Translations under genes and position numbers: made by a program
The notes under the pieces: model-generated
Told to the model about the DNA's origin: nothing
The model's database searches: none
The model's input: only the letters and a program-made list of their open reading frames with translations
Assembly: GCA_023548195.1 (NCBI GenBank)
Contig: JAJHZJ010000399.1
Coordinates: 6,949,100-7,013,099, forward strand
Direction: 5' to 3'
DNA: 64,000 nucleotides
Source: Bettongia penicillata ogilbyi
Lineage: Eukaryota; Chordata; Mammalia; Diprotodontia; Potoroidae
In this document: positions 10,652 through 20,199 of the stretch, piece by piece
Position numbering within the stretch: position 1 is the stretch's first letter
Layout: every line of letters starts with the position of its first letter

Positions 10652-10873
10652 TGGGGTGGGGGCAGGGCTGCCTCCCAGACTCTGATCCTTCAGGGGCTTT
10701 ATGCAGAGACTTTCAGGAATGGAGCAGGTGGGGGCGGGGTGGGGGGATCTCCTCCCAATCTCAATTCCCTTGGGGGCTTTGAGCAGAAGCCTTCAGTAAT
10801 AGAGCGGGGTGGGGGAAGGGCCCTCTCCCAGGCTCAGCTCCGTCAGGTTTTATGCGGGAATCTTCCGTAATGA
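10652..10873 (-). promoter_or_regulatory. HAL1-c 5' UTR monomers, three tandem copies
   Basis: Three imperfect copies of a ~70-80 base unit, at about 10652-10721, 10722-10801 and 10802-10873. Each has the complement of 'cattactgaaggtctctgc', 'ataaaccccctgagggaact' and 'gagcctgggaggtggccctg'. The variable copy number between elements resembles promoter monomers of mouse L1. Promoter function is inferred. Confidence 0.7.
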
Positions 10874-11391
10874 TGATCCTGCCTGCTGTTTGGGGATTCC
10901 TGAGTCCTGGGCCACTGCTGCCTCAGCCGCCGCCCACACCTCTGCCTCTGCTGCTTCCTGCCCCCATCTCTGCCGCCGCTGCATCCTCCTGAGGGGGCCC
11001 GAGTCACGGAGATGCCCTGCTTCCCGGCTCCTCCAGCCCGGCCTTCTCTCTCACTGACCTGTAGCTTCTGTGGGCGGAGGGACTTTCCCGGCTGCCGGAG
11101 CTTCCATCTCTGAAGCCTGCTCGGATCAGCTTCTCTGGGGCTGCGGCCAGGGCAGTGCTGGTGGTGGGGTCCACTTTCCGGGGTGCACTGGACCCTGGGG
11201 ACGGGTCTCCAGGGCTCCCTGGAACGGAAATCTCTTCCACTCTGCTTCTGCACACCTTGTATTGACCCAGAAGTTATGGGGGACTCTTTTTACATTAATT
11301 CTATGGGCTTTTGGTTTCGGAGCTCGTAAACGTGCGCCCTTCTACTCTGCCACCTTGCTCCACCCCCCAAATAAATTTATATTAAAAAAAT

Positions 11392-12005
11392 AATGAATTA
11401 GCATTCCAACTCTTCCACATCTTCTCCAACATTTATGAGGATTCTGTTTTGTCATGTTAGCCAATCTGATAGATGTGGTGTTGTATCTCAGCGTTGTTTT
11501 GATTTATATCTCTCTAATCAATAGCGACTTAGACCATTTTTACATATGACTATGGATAGCTTTAATTTCTTCCTCTGAAAACTACCTGTTCACACCCTTC
11601 AACCATTTATCAATTTGGAGAATGACTTGGATTCTTGTCCATTTGACTGAGTTCTCTATATATTTTAGAAATGAGGCCTATATTGCAGACACCAGTTGTA
11701 AAAATTCCTTCCCAGTTTTGTGCTTCCCTCCTAACCTTGGTTGTATAGGGTTTGTTTATACAAAACCTTTTCAATTTAATGTGGTCAAAGTTATCCATTT
11801 GGCACTTCATAATGTTTTCTATCTCTTTGTTAGTCAAAAATTTTTCCTTTGTCCAACAATCTATATATACACTATTGCTTTCTCCACTAATTTGTTTATA
11901 GTATCAATCTTCATTCCAAGATCATGTGGCCATTTAGACTTTATTAATTGAGGAATGGCTGAACAAATTTTGATATATGAATATAATGGAATACTCTTGT
12001 GCTAT
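11392..12005 (-). mobile_element. Old twin-primed L1, left part (ORF2 3' half, inverted)
   Basis: 11392-11943 on the - strand encodes a late ORF2 segment that parallels the younger L1 around 21400-21950; the open part at 11837-11610 has 'IYRELSQM' matching 'IYRELTQI' of the younger copy. From about 11944 the orientation flips to +, with 'gaggaatggctgaacaaatt' matching the younger copy near 22175. About 220 bases of ORF2 are missing at the switch. An inverted 5' piece joined to a correctly oriented 3' piece is the signature of twin priming during L1 integration. The element is then split at about 12006 by the younger L1 and resumes at 22780. Confidence 0.85.
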
Positions 12006-12023
12006 AAGAAATGATGAACAGGA
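12006..12023. repeat. Left target-site duplication of the L1 at 12024
   Basis: AAGAAATGATGAACAGGA, 18 bases, identical to 22762-22779. The last bases may belong either to the duplication or to the L1 start. Confidence 0.92.
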
Positions 12024-12423
12024 GGCGGAGTCCAAGGAGTGAGAGCAACGACTCACCTAAGCTCTCGGACAAACTCCTCCAGGGACCTCTGAAAGGAGAA
12101 TCTGACCAAATTTTGGAGTTGCGGAATCCAGTGGGAGACAGACGGTGACAGATTCGGAGCTCAGGTTGGACTGGAAGGTCCACAGCAAGGATCCGTTCTG
12201 TGCGGGTGAGCCCACAGCACACAGCGCAGCATGGGAAGCACAGCGGAGCAGAAGAGATCCGAGAAGCCTGAGTGGCTAGCGGAACCAGAGGAGCTGCACC
12301 CAGGATGGGAGACAAGCCGAACTGAGTCAGTGAGAGTGCTGAGCGCCAGATTATCAGCGCAGCAGCCCCTGAGACCTTCAGGATGAAGATCAAACTTCGG
12401 TAAGTCACCTACTTGAACTTTCA
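12024..12423 (+). promoter_or_regulatory. L1 5' UTR module 1, CpG-rich
   Basis: About 400 bases of CpG-rich sequence upstream of a second element-start-like motif ('ggagccaggatggcggag' at 12424). It is the outermost 5' segment, because the target duplication lies immediately before it. It ends with a donor-like 'ggtaagt' (12399-12405) and an acceptor-like 'ctttcag' (12418-12424) only about 20 bases apart. It is probably an acquired promoter. Function is inferred. Confidence 0.6.
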
Positions 12424-13099
12424 GGAGCCAGGATGGCGGAGTGATCAGTAAATGCTCTCTCCTCCCCCCTTGATGACCATGAAAGAGCCATAAAATATTT
12501 CCCCAGAAAAATCCCAGATCAGTAGAAATAGAAGAAGGAGACCAATAGTCTCATAACACCTGAGGTGAGGAAAATAGCTAAGGGGGATTCCTCCTATGGT
12601 GGCAGAGGCAAACCAGAAGGACAGAGGACCCAGGGCAGAGAAAACTCACACTAGGACCCAGGCAAGCCTAGCGCCAGGAGAGGAGCCCCAGGAGGGGTGG
12701 GAACACACATTAGCATCTAGGTGTGCCTCAGCTCTCCAGGGGAATCAGAAAGACAATAGGGCAGCTGGGATCACCAGTTCCTAAGCTTGCCTTTGCCTGA
12801 GTTCAGCTGAGGAGATCTCCTGTGACCAGACTACCTCTTCCCCACAATTAACAAGCTGATCAGGGAAACACCAAACAAAAACCTGCTTTTAGCTTTTTCA
12901 CATATCAGCTCAGCAATAAGTTCTCTAGCTTCTCACTGAAAGAACCAGAAGCCACAACACTCAAATCAACATCATGAACAGGAAAAAGTAGAGGGCTGAA
13001 AGAACCATAGAACCTTTCTATGGGGATAAGGACCAAAACACAAACCCTAAAGACGTCACAGCTGAGACTCTACTTCCATCTGAAAATTCAGAAGGGACT
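12424..13099 (+). promoter_or_regulatory. L1 5' UTR module 2
   Basis: Begins with 'ggagccaggatggcggag', the same kind of 5' terminus, with a YY1-like ATGGCGG core, that starts the HAL1 elements. It runs to the ORF1 start. It probably represents the original 5' end of an ancestral L1, later extended upstream by module 1. Confidence 0.6.
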
Positions 13100-14059
13100 A
13101 TGAATTACTCGCAAATACAAGCAGCTCTCCTGGAACTGCTGAAGAAGGAAATAGAAGATAAACTGGCCAATGATTTTAAAATTATTAAGAAAGAATTCAC
13201 TGATGAGAACATCTCCTTGAAAAGGAAAACTGAACAAATGGAAAAAGAAGTTCAAAAATTAACTGGAGAAAATAACTTCCTAAAAGGGCAAATGGAAAAG
13301 GAAGTACAAAAATTAACTGGAGAAAATAGCTTCTTAAAAGGAAAAATTGGGCAGATGGGAAAGGAGATCCAAAAGTTAATGGAAGAAAACAATTTGATGA
13401 AGATTAGAATTGGGCAAGTAGAAATTAACGACTCAATGAGACAGCAAGAATCAGTCAAACAAAATCTAAAGAATGAAAAGATAGAAGAAAATGTAAAATA
13501 TCTAATTGGAAAAACAACTGACCTGGAAAATAGACCCAGAAGAGAAAACTTAAGAATTATTGGCCTGCCAGAAACCCAGGATGGAGAAAAGACCCTGGAC
13601 AATATCTTCCAGGAAATCATCAAGGACAACTGTCCAGAAGTACTAGATTCAGAGGGCAAAATAGTCATCGAAAGAATCCACCGTTTCCCTCCTGAAAGGG
13701 ATCCCAAACTCAAAACCCCAAGAAATATAGTTGCCAAATTCCAGATCTATCAAGTGAAGGAGAACATATTACAAGCAGCCAGAAAGAAACAATTTAAATA
13801 TCAAGGAGAAACAATCAGGATTACACAGGATCTTGCAGCTTCTACATTAAAAGATCGAAAGAATTGGAACCCAATATTCCATAAGGCAAAGGAGTTGGGA
13901 CTACAACCAAGGATCAACTACCCAGGAAAGTTCAGCATAACATTTCAGGCAAGGAGAAAGTCATTCAACGAAGTAAGGGATTTCTAGAGTTTCCTGGCCA
14001 AAACGCCAGAACTTAATAGAAAATTCGAACTTCAAATGCAGGTCTCAAGAGAATCATAA
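13100..14059 (+). pseudogene. L1 ORF1 (nearly intact, one late amber stop)
   Basis: ATG at 13100 opens a 295-residue frame. Residues about 30-115 form a coiled coil with short repeated heptad blocks ('EKEVQKLTGEN' twice, then 'GKEIQKLMEEN'). Residues about 125-225 form the RRM-like domain ('KTTDLENRPRRENLRIIGLP'), and the C-terminal domain follows ('ERIHRFPPERDPK', 'ILQAARKKQFKYQGE'). The family role is a trimeric nucleic-acid chaperone that coats L1 RNA in the cytoplasmic particle. A TAG at 13985-13987 cuts off the last 23 codons, which remain in the same frame to a TAA at 14057-14059, so a single nonsense change is the only obvious lesion. It is shorter than HAL1 ORF1 (about 367 codons) and lacks the 'IESYF' N-terminus. 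Confidence 0.9.
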
Positions 14060-14680
14060 AAAAGTAAACAGTGGCGGGGGGACAACTTGCTACTCAATGA
14101 GGGCAAATTTTTTACCTCCCTATAAAGGAAGATGATATTTGTTAATCTTGAGAACTGTGCGTCTATTAAGAAATATGGGGGGGGGGGGGGGAAGCCAAGA
14201 GGGGGGCGGAGCCAAGATGGTGGAATACAAAGACACACGTTTACAAGCTCCGAACCCACAGTTCATATATTTAATGTAAGAAGAGTTCCCCAGAAGTTCT
14301 GGATCACTGAAAGGTGTGCAGAAACAGAGTGGAAGAGGTTTCCATTCCAGAGAACCCTGGAGAGCCGTCCCCAGGGTCCATCGCACCCCGGAAAGCAGAC
14401 CCCACCCCACCTCTGCCCTGGCCCGAGGCCCTAGAGAAGCTGATCTGAGCACGCTTCAGGGACGGGAGCTCCGGCGGCCGGGAAGGTCCCTCCACCCACA
14501 GACACTACAGGTCAGTGAGAGAGACGGCTGGCTGGCTGAGGGGAGCGGGGTGTCTCCGTGGCTCGGGGCCCCTCGGGAGGAAGTGGCAGTGGCAGAGGCA
14601 GTGGCAGCGGAGGCAGAGGCGGGGTGGCGGTGGAGGCAGGGGTGGTGGCCCGGGACTCCCCCAGCAACAGGCAGGATCTT

Positions 14681-14820
14681 CATTACTGAGTCTCTGCATA
14701 AACCCCCTGAGGGAGCTGAGCCTGGGAGACAGCCCTACCCCACCCTGCTCCATTACTGAAGGTCTCTGCATAAATCCCCGGAGGGAACTGAGCCTGGGAG
14801 GTGGCCCTGCCCCCACCCCA
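14681..14820 (+). promoter_or_regulatory. HAL1-d 5' UTR monomers, two tandem copies
   Basis: Two 70-base units at 14681-14750 and 14751-14820. Both begin 'cattactga' and contain 'tctctgcataaa' and 'gagcctgggag'. The same unit occurs three times in element c, twice in g and once in b, e, f, h and i. Confidence 0.75.
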
Positions 14821-14958
14821 GCACGAGAACTAAAGCTCACATTGAATAGCAGCCACTTGCTTTGGAAAGCCCATTTGAATCTCAGCTCCAAGCACTAGCT
14901 GGGCGGATCGAGGCAGGGGTGGACAGGAATCTCAGAAGTCAAGTAACTGACTGGGAAA

Positions 14959-16004
14959 ATGCCTATAAAAGGAAAGAAAAATAAGACTATAGAGAGTTTT
15001 TTCGAACAGATGCAATGATCCCGACTTTCGGATCTCACGAAGATGAGGACAAATCCTTGCCATCAGGGAAAGACGTGGAGGGCGGGGCCTGGGTACCCCA
15101 GAAATCCCAGGAGGATGTCGGGTGGGCTCAGGCCATGGAAGAGCTCAAAAAGGATTTTGAAAAGCAAGTTAGACAGGTGGAGGAAAAACTGGGAAGAGAA
15201 ATGAGAGAGAGATGCAAGAAAAGTATGAAAGACGGGTCAATACCTTGATAAAGGAGACCCAAAAAAATGATGAAGAAAATAACACCTTGAAAAATAAACT
15301 AACTCAATTGGCAAAAGAGGTTCAAAAAGCCAGTGAGGAGAAGAATGCTTTCAAAAGCAGAATTAGCCAAATGGAAAAAGAGGTTCAAAATAAGATAATA
15401 GTTCTCTCAAAATTAGAATGGAACAAATGGAGTCTAATGACTTTACGAGAAACCAAGAAATCACCAAACAAAACCAGAGGAATGAAAAAATGGAAGAGAA
15501 TGTGAAATATCTCATGGGAAAAAACAACTGACCTGGAAAATAGATCCAGGAGAGTCAATTTAAAAAATTATGGGACTACCTGAAAGTCATGATCAAAAAA
15601 AGAGCCTAGATATTATCTTCCATGAATTTATTGAAGAAAACTGCCCTGACATTCTAGAACCAGAGGGAAAAATAAGTATTGAAAGAATCCATCGATCACC
15701 ACCTGAAAGAGATCCAAAAACAGAAACTCCTAGGAACATTGTGGCCAAATCCCAGAACTCCCAGGTCAAGGAGAAAATCTTACAAGCAGCTAGAAAGAAA
15801 CAATTCCAGTATTGTGGAAATAAAATCAGGATATTCCAGAAGTGAAAGGAAGTAGGATGCAAACCAAGAATCACCTACCCAGCTAAACTGAGTATAATAC
15901 TTCAGGGGAAAATATGGTCTTTCAATGAAACAGAGGACTTTCAAACATTCTTGACGAAAAGACCAGAGCTGAAAAGAAAATTTGACTTTCAAACACAAGA
16001 ATGA
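14959..16004 (+). pseudogene. HAL1-d ORF1
   Basis: ATG at 14959 ('MPIKGKKNKTIESFFEQMQ'). A one-base loss gives an early TGA near 15016, and a frame restart at 15015 continues with the 'MIPTFGS' N-terminal subtype shared with element c. Another shift occurs at an 'agagagagatg' slip near 15207, and there is a short deletion in the coiled coil near 15391. The RRM and C-terminal part (15570-15845) is open, with 'MGLPESHDQKKSLDIIF' and 'SIERIHRSPPERDPK'. The end is at 16002-16004. It is L1 ORF1p-like and inactive as it stands. Confidence 0.85.
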
Positions 16005-17024
16005 GAAGAAGCATGAAAAAGTCAACAGCAAAGAGAAGTCTTAAGGGACTTACCAGAAGTGAACTGTTTACATTCCTACATGGAAAGACAATATTTGTAA
16101 CTCTTAAAACTTTTCAGTATCTGGGTAGTTGGTGGGACCACACACACACGTACATGCATGCACGCACACACACATACAGACATGCACACACATACAGAGA
16201 CAGAGAGCACAGAGTGAATTGAATAGGGCGAGACCATATCTTAAAAGAAATTAAAGTAAATGGTGAGAGAGAAATGTAGTGGGAGGAAAGAAGGTGAAAT
16301 GTGAGGGGATAATTATATGTCATTTAAGAGGCAAGTAGGAGACTTTTTAGTGGAGGGAAAAAGAGGAGAGCTGAGAAAGAAAAACAAGAAGTTTACCCTC
16401 ATCACATTTGACTAAAGGAAGGAATAAAATGCACACTCATTTTGGTATGAAAACCTATCTTACAGTACAGGAAAGTGTGGATGAATAAGATAAGTGCGGG
16501 GGGGATGATGGAAGGGAGGGCAAAGGGAGGAGGGAGCAATTTGAAGTCACCACTCGGGGAGGGGACAGGATCAAAAGACAGAAGAGAAATAATGAGGGGC
16601 AGGTTAGGATGGAGGGTAATTCAGTAAGTCTTACACAACACGACTGTCAGGGAAGTCATTTGCAAAACTACACAGAAATGGCCTATATTGAATTGCCTGC
16701 CTTCCCAAAGGAATGGGGGGGGGGAGGAAGGGATGGGGAGAACTTGGAACTCAAAGTTTTAGGAACAACTCTTTAGTATTGTTGTTGCTACTATCAAATA
16801 AGACATACAGTTAATGAGGAATAGAAAGTCATCTGGCCCTACAGGAGAAAAGAGAAAATGGAGACAAGAGAAGGGTGGGATGACAGAAGGGAGGGGCAGA
16901 TTGGAGATAGGGAAAATTAGATTGCTTGGTGTATTGGTGTGGGGGGAGGGGATAAAAGGGGAGAAAATCTGGAACCCAAAATTTTGTGAAAATGAATGTA
17001 AAAAGCCAAATAAATAAATAAATA

Positions 17025-17486
17025 ATGTAAAAGGGATATGCATAGGAGGAACGGGTATAAAGTAAATGATATCATGAACAAAATATGATTTAAGTATGAG
17101 AAGGGATTGTAATAGGAGGTGTGAAAAGGAGGAAGCGGAAAATGGCAACTTACATCAAAAGAAGAAGTAGAAAATCATAATAGAGGGAAAGAGGGGAGGG
17201 AGATGAGCATTGTGTGAGAGGTACTCTCATTGGATTTGTTTAAAGGACGGAACAATAAAGTTACGTAGAAAATCCTAACTAGCTCTATAAGCAGTGGGAG
17301 AGGAAGGGAGAAGAAAGGGGAGGGAGGCTAAAAGGGAGGGAAGAAGCAATAAGAGTAAAGGGGAGTTAAAGGGAGGGAGCCTAAAAGAAGGAGGGGAAGG
17401 CGACAAGAGGAGGTGGTGAAATGTGAATGCTGGTGAGGAGGGGAAGGGAGACAGTAGAGCTAAAAGCACGAATGGTGGGAAAGAAT
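17025..17486 (+). other. L1 inter-ORF spacer, polypurine
   Basis: The continuation of the L1 after HAL1-d. From about 17280 to 17460 the + strand is almost purely A and G. The pyrimidine-rich complement produces long false open frames on the - strand. It precedes ORF2 directly. Confidence 0.7.
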
Positions 17487-17990
17487 ATGGAGGGAAATAC
17501 ACAGATTGTAATCATAACTATGAATGTGAATGGAAAGAATTCTCCCATAAAACAGAGACGGATAGCAGAATGGATTAAAAGCCATAATCCAACAATATGC
17601 TGCTTAGAAGAAACGGGGGGATACACATAGGATAAAGGTCAAAGGATGAAGCAGAATATATTATGCTTCAGCTGATGTAAGCAAGGCAGTAGTAGCAATC
17701 CTAATCTCAGACAAAGCAAAAGCAGAAATAGATCTAATCAAAAGGAATAAGGATGGAAACTATATCCTACTAAAAGGCACCATACACAATGAAGCAATAT
17801 CATTAGTAAACATGTATGCTCCAAGTGGTATAGCATCCAGATTCTTAGAGGAGAGATTGAGGGAGTTGAAGGAAGAAATTGACAGCAAAACTATAGTAGT
17901 GGGGGACCTCAACCTCCCTCTTTCTGAACTTGATAAATCTAACCTCAAAATAAACAAGAAAGAGGTTAAGGAGGTAAATAAAACTCTAGA

Positions 17991-19137
17991 TAAGGTAGAT
18001 ATGATAGATTTTTGGAGAAAATTGAATGGGAATAGAAAGGAATGTACCTTTTTCTCAGCAGTGCATGGAACATTTTCAAAAATTGACCATGTACTAGGAC
18101 ATAAAAATCTCACAATCCAGTGCAGAAAGGCAGAGATAATCAGTGCATCCTTCTCAGATCATAATCCAATAAAAATTATATGTAATAAAAGGCCATGGAA
18201 AGATAAAGCAAAAATCAGTTGGAAACTAAATAATTTAATCCTAAAGAAGGAATGGGTTAAAGAAGAAATCATAGAAACAATTAACAACTTCATTCAAGAG
18301 AATGACAATAATGAGACAACCTACCAAATCTTATGGGATACTGCAAAAGCAGTTCTTAGGGGAAGTTTTATATCTTTGAATGCCTACATAAATAAAAATA
18401 GAGAAAGAGGAGATCAATGACTTGGGTATGCAGCTGAAAAAGCTAGAAAAAGAACAAATTGAAAATCCCCAAGAAAATACCAAATTAGAAATACTGAAAA
18501 CCAAAGGAGAGATTAATAAAATTGAAATTAAGAAAACTATTGAATTAATAAATAAAACCAATAGTTGGTTTTATAAAAAACTAATAAAATTCATAAACCT
18601 TTGGTCAATTTGATTAAAAAAAGAAAGAAGAAAATCATATTACTAATATTAAAAATGAAAGGAGTGAACTCACCTCCAATGAGGAGGAAATTAAAACAAT
18701 AATTAGAAATTATTTGGCCGAACTTTATGCCCACAAATTCGATAATCTAAATGAGATGGATGAATATTTTAAAAAATACAAATTGCCCAGATTAACAGAA
18801 GAGGAAATAGAATACTTAAACAACCCCGTCTCAGAAAAAGAAATTGAACAAGCCATCAATGAACTCCCTAGGAAAAAATCTCCAGGACCAGATGGATTCA
18901 CAAGTGAATTCTATCAAACCTTTAAAGAACAGTTAATTCCAATACTATATAGACTATTTGGGAAAATTGGGGAAGAAGGAGTACTCCCAAATTCTTTCTA
19001 TGATACAAATATGGTTTTGATACCCAAGCCAGGAAGAGACAATACAGAAAAAGAAAAGTATAGACCAATTTCTCTAATGAATATAGATGCAAAAATTTTC
19101 AACAAGATGTTAGCAAAACGAATACAGCATCTTATCT
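17991..19137 (+). repeat. ORF2 internal tandem duplication, copy 1
   Basis: From 'taaggtagatatgatag' to 'acagcatcttatc', this segment is repeated at 19138-20199. It spans the end of the endonuclease domain, the linker and the start of RT. Confidence 0.93.
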
Positions 19138-20199
19138 TAAGGTAGATATGATAGATCTTTGGAAAAAGTTGAATGGGAATAGAAAGGAATATACCTTTTT
19201 CTCAGCAGTACATGGAACATTTACAAAAATTGACCATGTACTAGGACATAAAAATGTCACAATCCAGTGCAGAAAGGCAGAGATAATCAGTGCATCCTCC
19301 TCAGACCATAATACAATAAAAATTATATGTGATAAAAGGCCATGGAAAGATAAAGCAAAAATCAATTGGAAACTAAATAATCTAATGCTAAAGAAGGAAT
19401 GGGTTAAAGAAGAAATCATAGAAACAATCAACAACTTCATTCAAGAGAATGACAATAATGAGACAACCTACCAAATCTTATGGGATACTGCAAAAGCAGT
19501 TCTTAGGGGAAGTTTTATATCTTTGAAAATCCCCAAGAAAATACCAAATTAGAAATACTGAAAACAAAGAAGAGATTAATAAAATTGAAATTAAGAAAAG
19601 TATTGAATTAATAAATAAAACCAATAGTTGGTTTTATAAAAAACTAATAAAATTCATAAACCTTTGGTCAATTTGATTAAAAAAAGAAAGAAGAAAATCA
19701 TATTACTAATATTAAAAATGAAAGGAGTGAACTCACCTCCAATGAGGAGGAAATTAAAACAATAATTAGAAATTATTTGGCCGAACTTTATGCCCACAAA
19801 TTCGATAATCTAAATGAGATGGATGAATATTTTAAAAAATACAAATTGCCCAGATTAACAGAAGAGGAAATAGAATACTTAAACAACCCCGTCTCAGAAA
19901 AAGAAATTGAACAAGCCATCAATGAACTCCCTAGGAAAAAATCTCCAGGACCAGATGGATTCACAAGTGAATTCTATCAAACCTTTAAAGAACAGTTAAT
20001 TCCAATACTATATAGACTATTTTTGAAAATTAGGGGAGAAGGAGTCCTCCCAAATTCTTTCTATGATACAAATATGGTTTTGATACCCAAGCCAGGAAGA
20101 GACAATACAGAAAAAGAAAAGTATAGACCAATTTCTCTAATGAATATAGATGCAAAAATTTTCAACAAGATGTTAGCAAAACGAATACAGCATCTTATC
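19138..20199 (+). repeat. ORF2 internal tandem duplication, copy 2
   Basis: Second copy of 17991-19137. It is 83 bases shorter because of a deletion between two TTGA tetranucleotides (copy 1 positions 18376 and 18459), plus one further base. The first ~290 bases differ from copy 1 at about 15 positions, while most of the remaining ~770 bases are identical except for a small cluster near 20024-20047. Confidence 0.93.

Larger units (their letters stand above)
8385..11368 (-). mobile_element. HAL1-like element c, full length, antisense
   Basis: On the - strand the element runs from 11368 (5' end, complement of 'ctactctgccaccttgctccac') to an A-rich tail near 8385. In order it has a CpG-rich 5' UTR with three ~70-base monomers (10652-10873), ORF1 (10516 to 9415), a CA tract (about 9220-9280), a polypurine 3' UTR, and the terminal 'aaaattttgtgaatatgaat' block plus tail. 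Its length is about 2.98 kb and there is no ORF2. I see no clear target duplication, so a flanking deletion is likely. The ORF1 N-terminus is of the same subtype as element d. Confidence 0.88.
14200..17024 (+). mobile_element. HAL1-like element d, full length, inside the L1
   Basis: Starts 'ggggggcggagccaagatgg', with a CpG-rich 5' UTR containing a GGCAGT-type minisatellite (about 14579-14650) and two monomers. ORF1 is 14959-16004, followed by a CA tract near 16140-16190 and a long polypurine 3' UTR. It ends with 'attttgtgaaaatgaatg' and an AAATAAATAAAT tail at about 17024. There is no ORF2. It lies exactly between ORF1 and ORF2 of the L1. A convincing target duplication is not visible; 'aagaaatatg' against 'aagggatatg' is only suggestive. 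A G15 run (14177-14191) just upstream may be part of the junction. Confidence 0.9.

Noticed and set aside
10809..11253. GC-rich frames in both directions, Arg/Ser/Ala-rich, resembling a host first exon or CpG-island promoter
   Set aside because: They are the CpG-rich 5' UTR of HAL1-c; equivalent frames appear in the 5' UTRs of d, g, h and i.
14177..14191. G15 run as a functional quadruplex at the L1/HAL1-d junction
   Set aside because: A single homopolymer at an insertion junction; more likely a slippage product or sequencing uncertainty than a conserved element.
14681..14820. CRISPR-like regularly spaced repeat
   Set aside because: Two to three adjacent monomers of a retrotransposon 5' UTR without spacers, in a vertebrate genome.
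16759..17626. Large minus-strand frames rich in Ser, Pro, Leu and Phe
   Set aside because: Complement of the polypurine HAL1 3' UTR and L1 inter-ORF spacer. The same artefact occurs at 28498-28935, 37753-37971 and 54376-54636.
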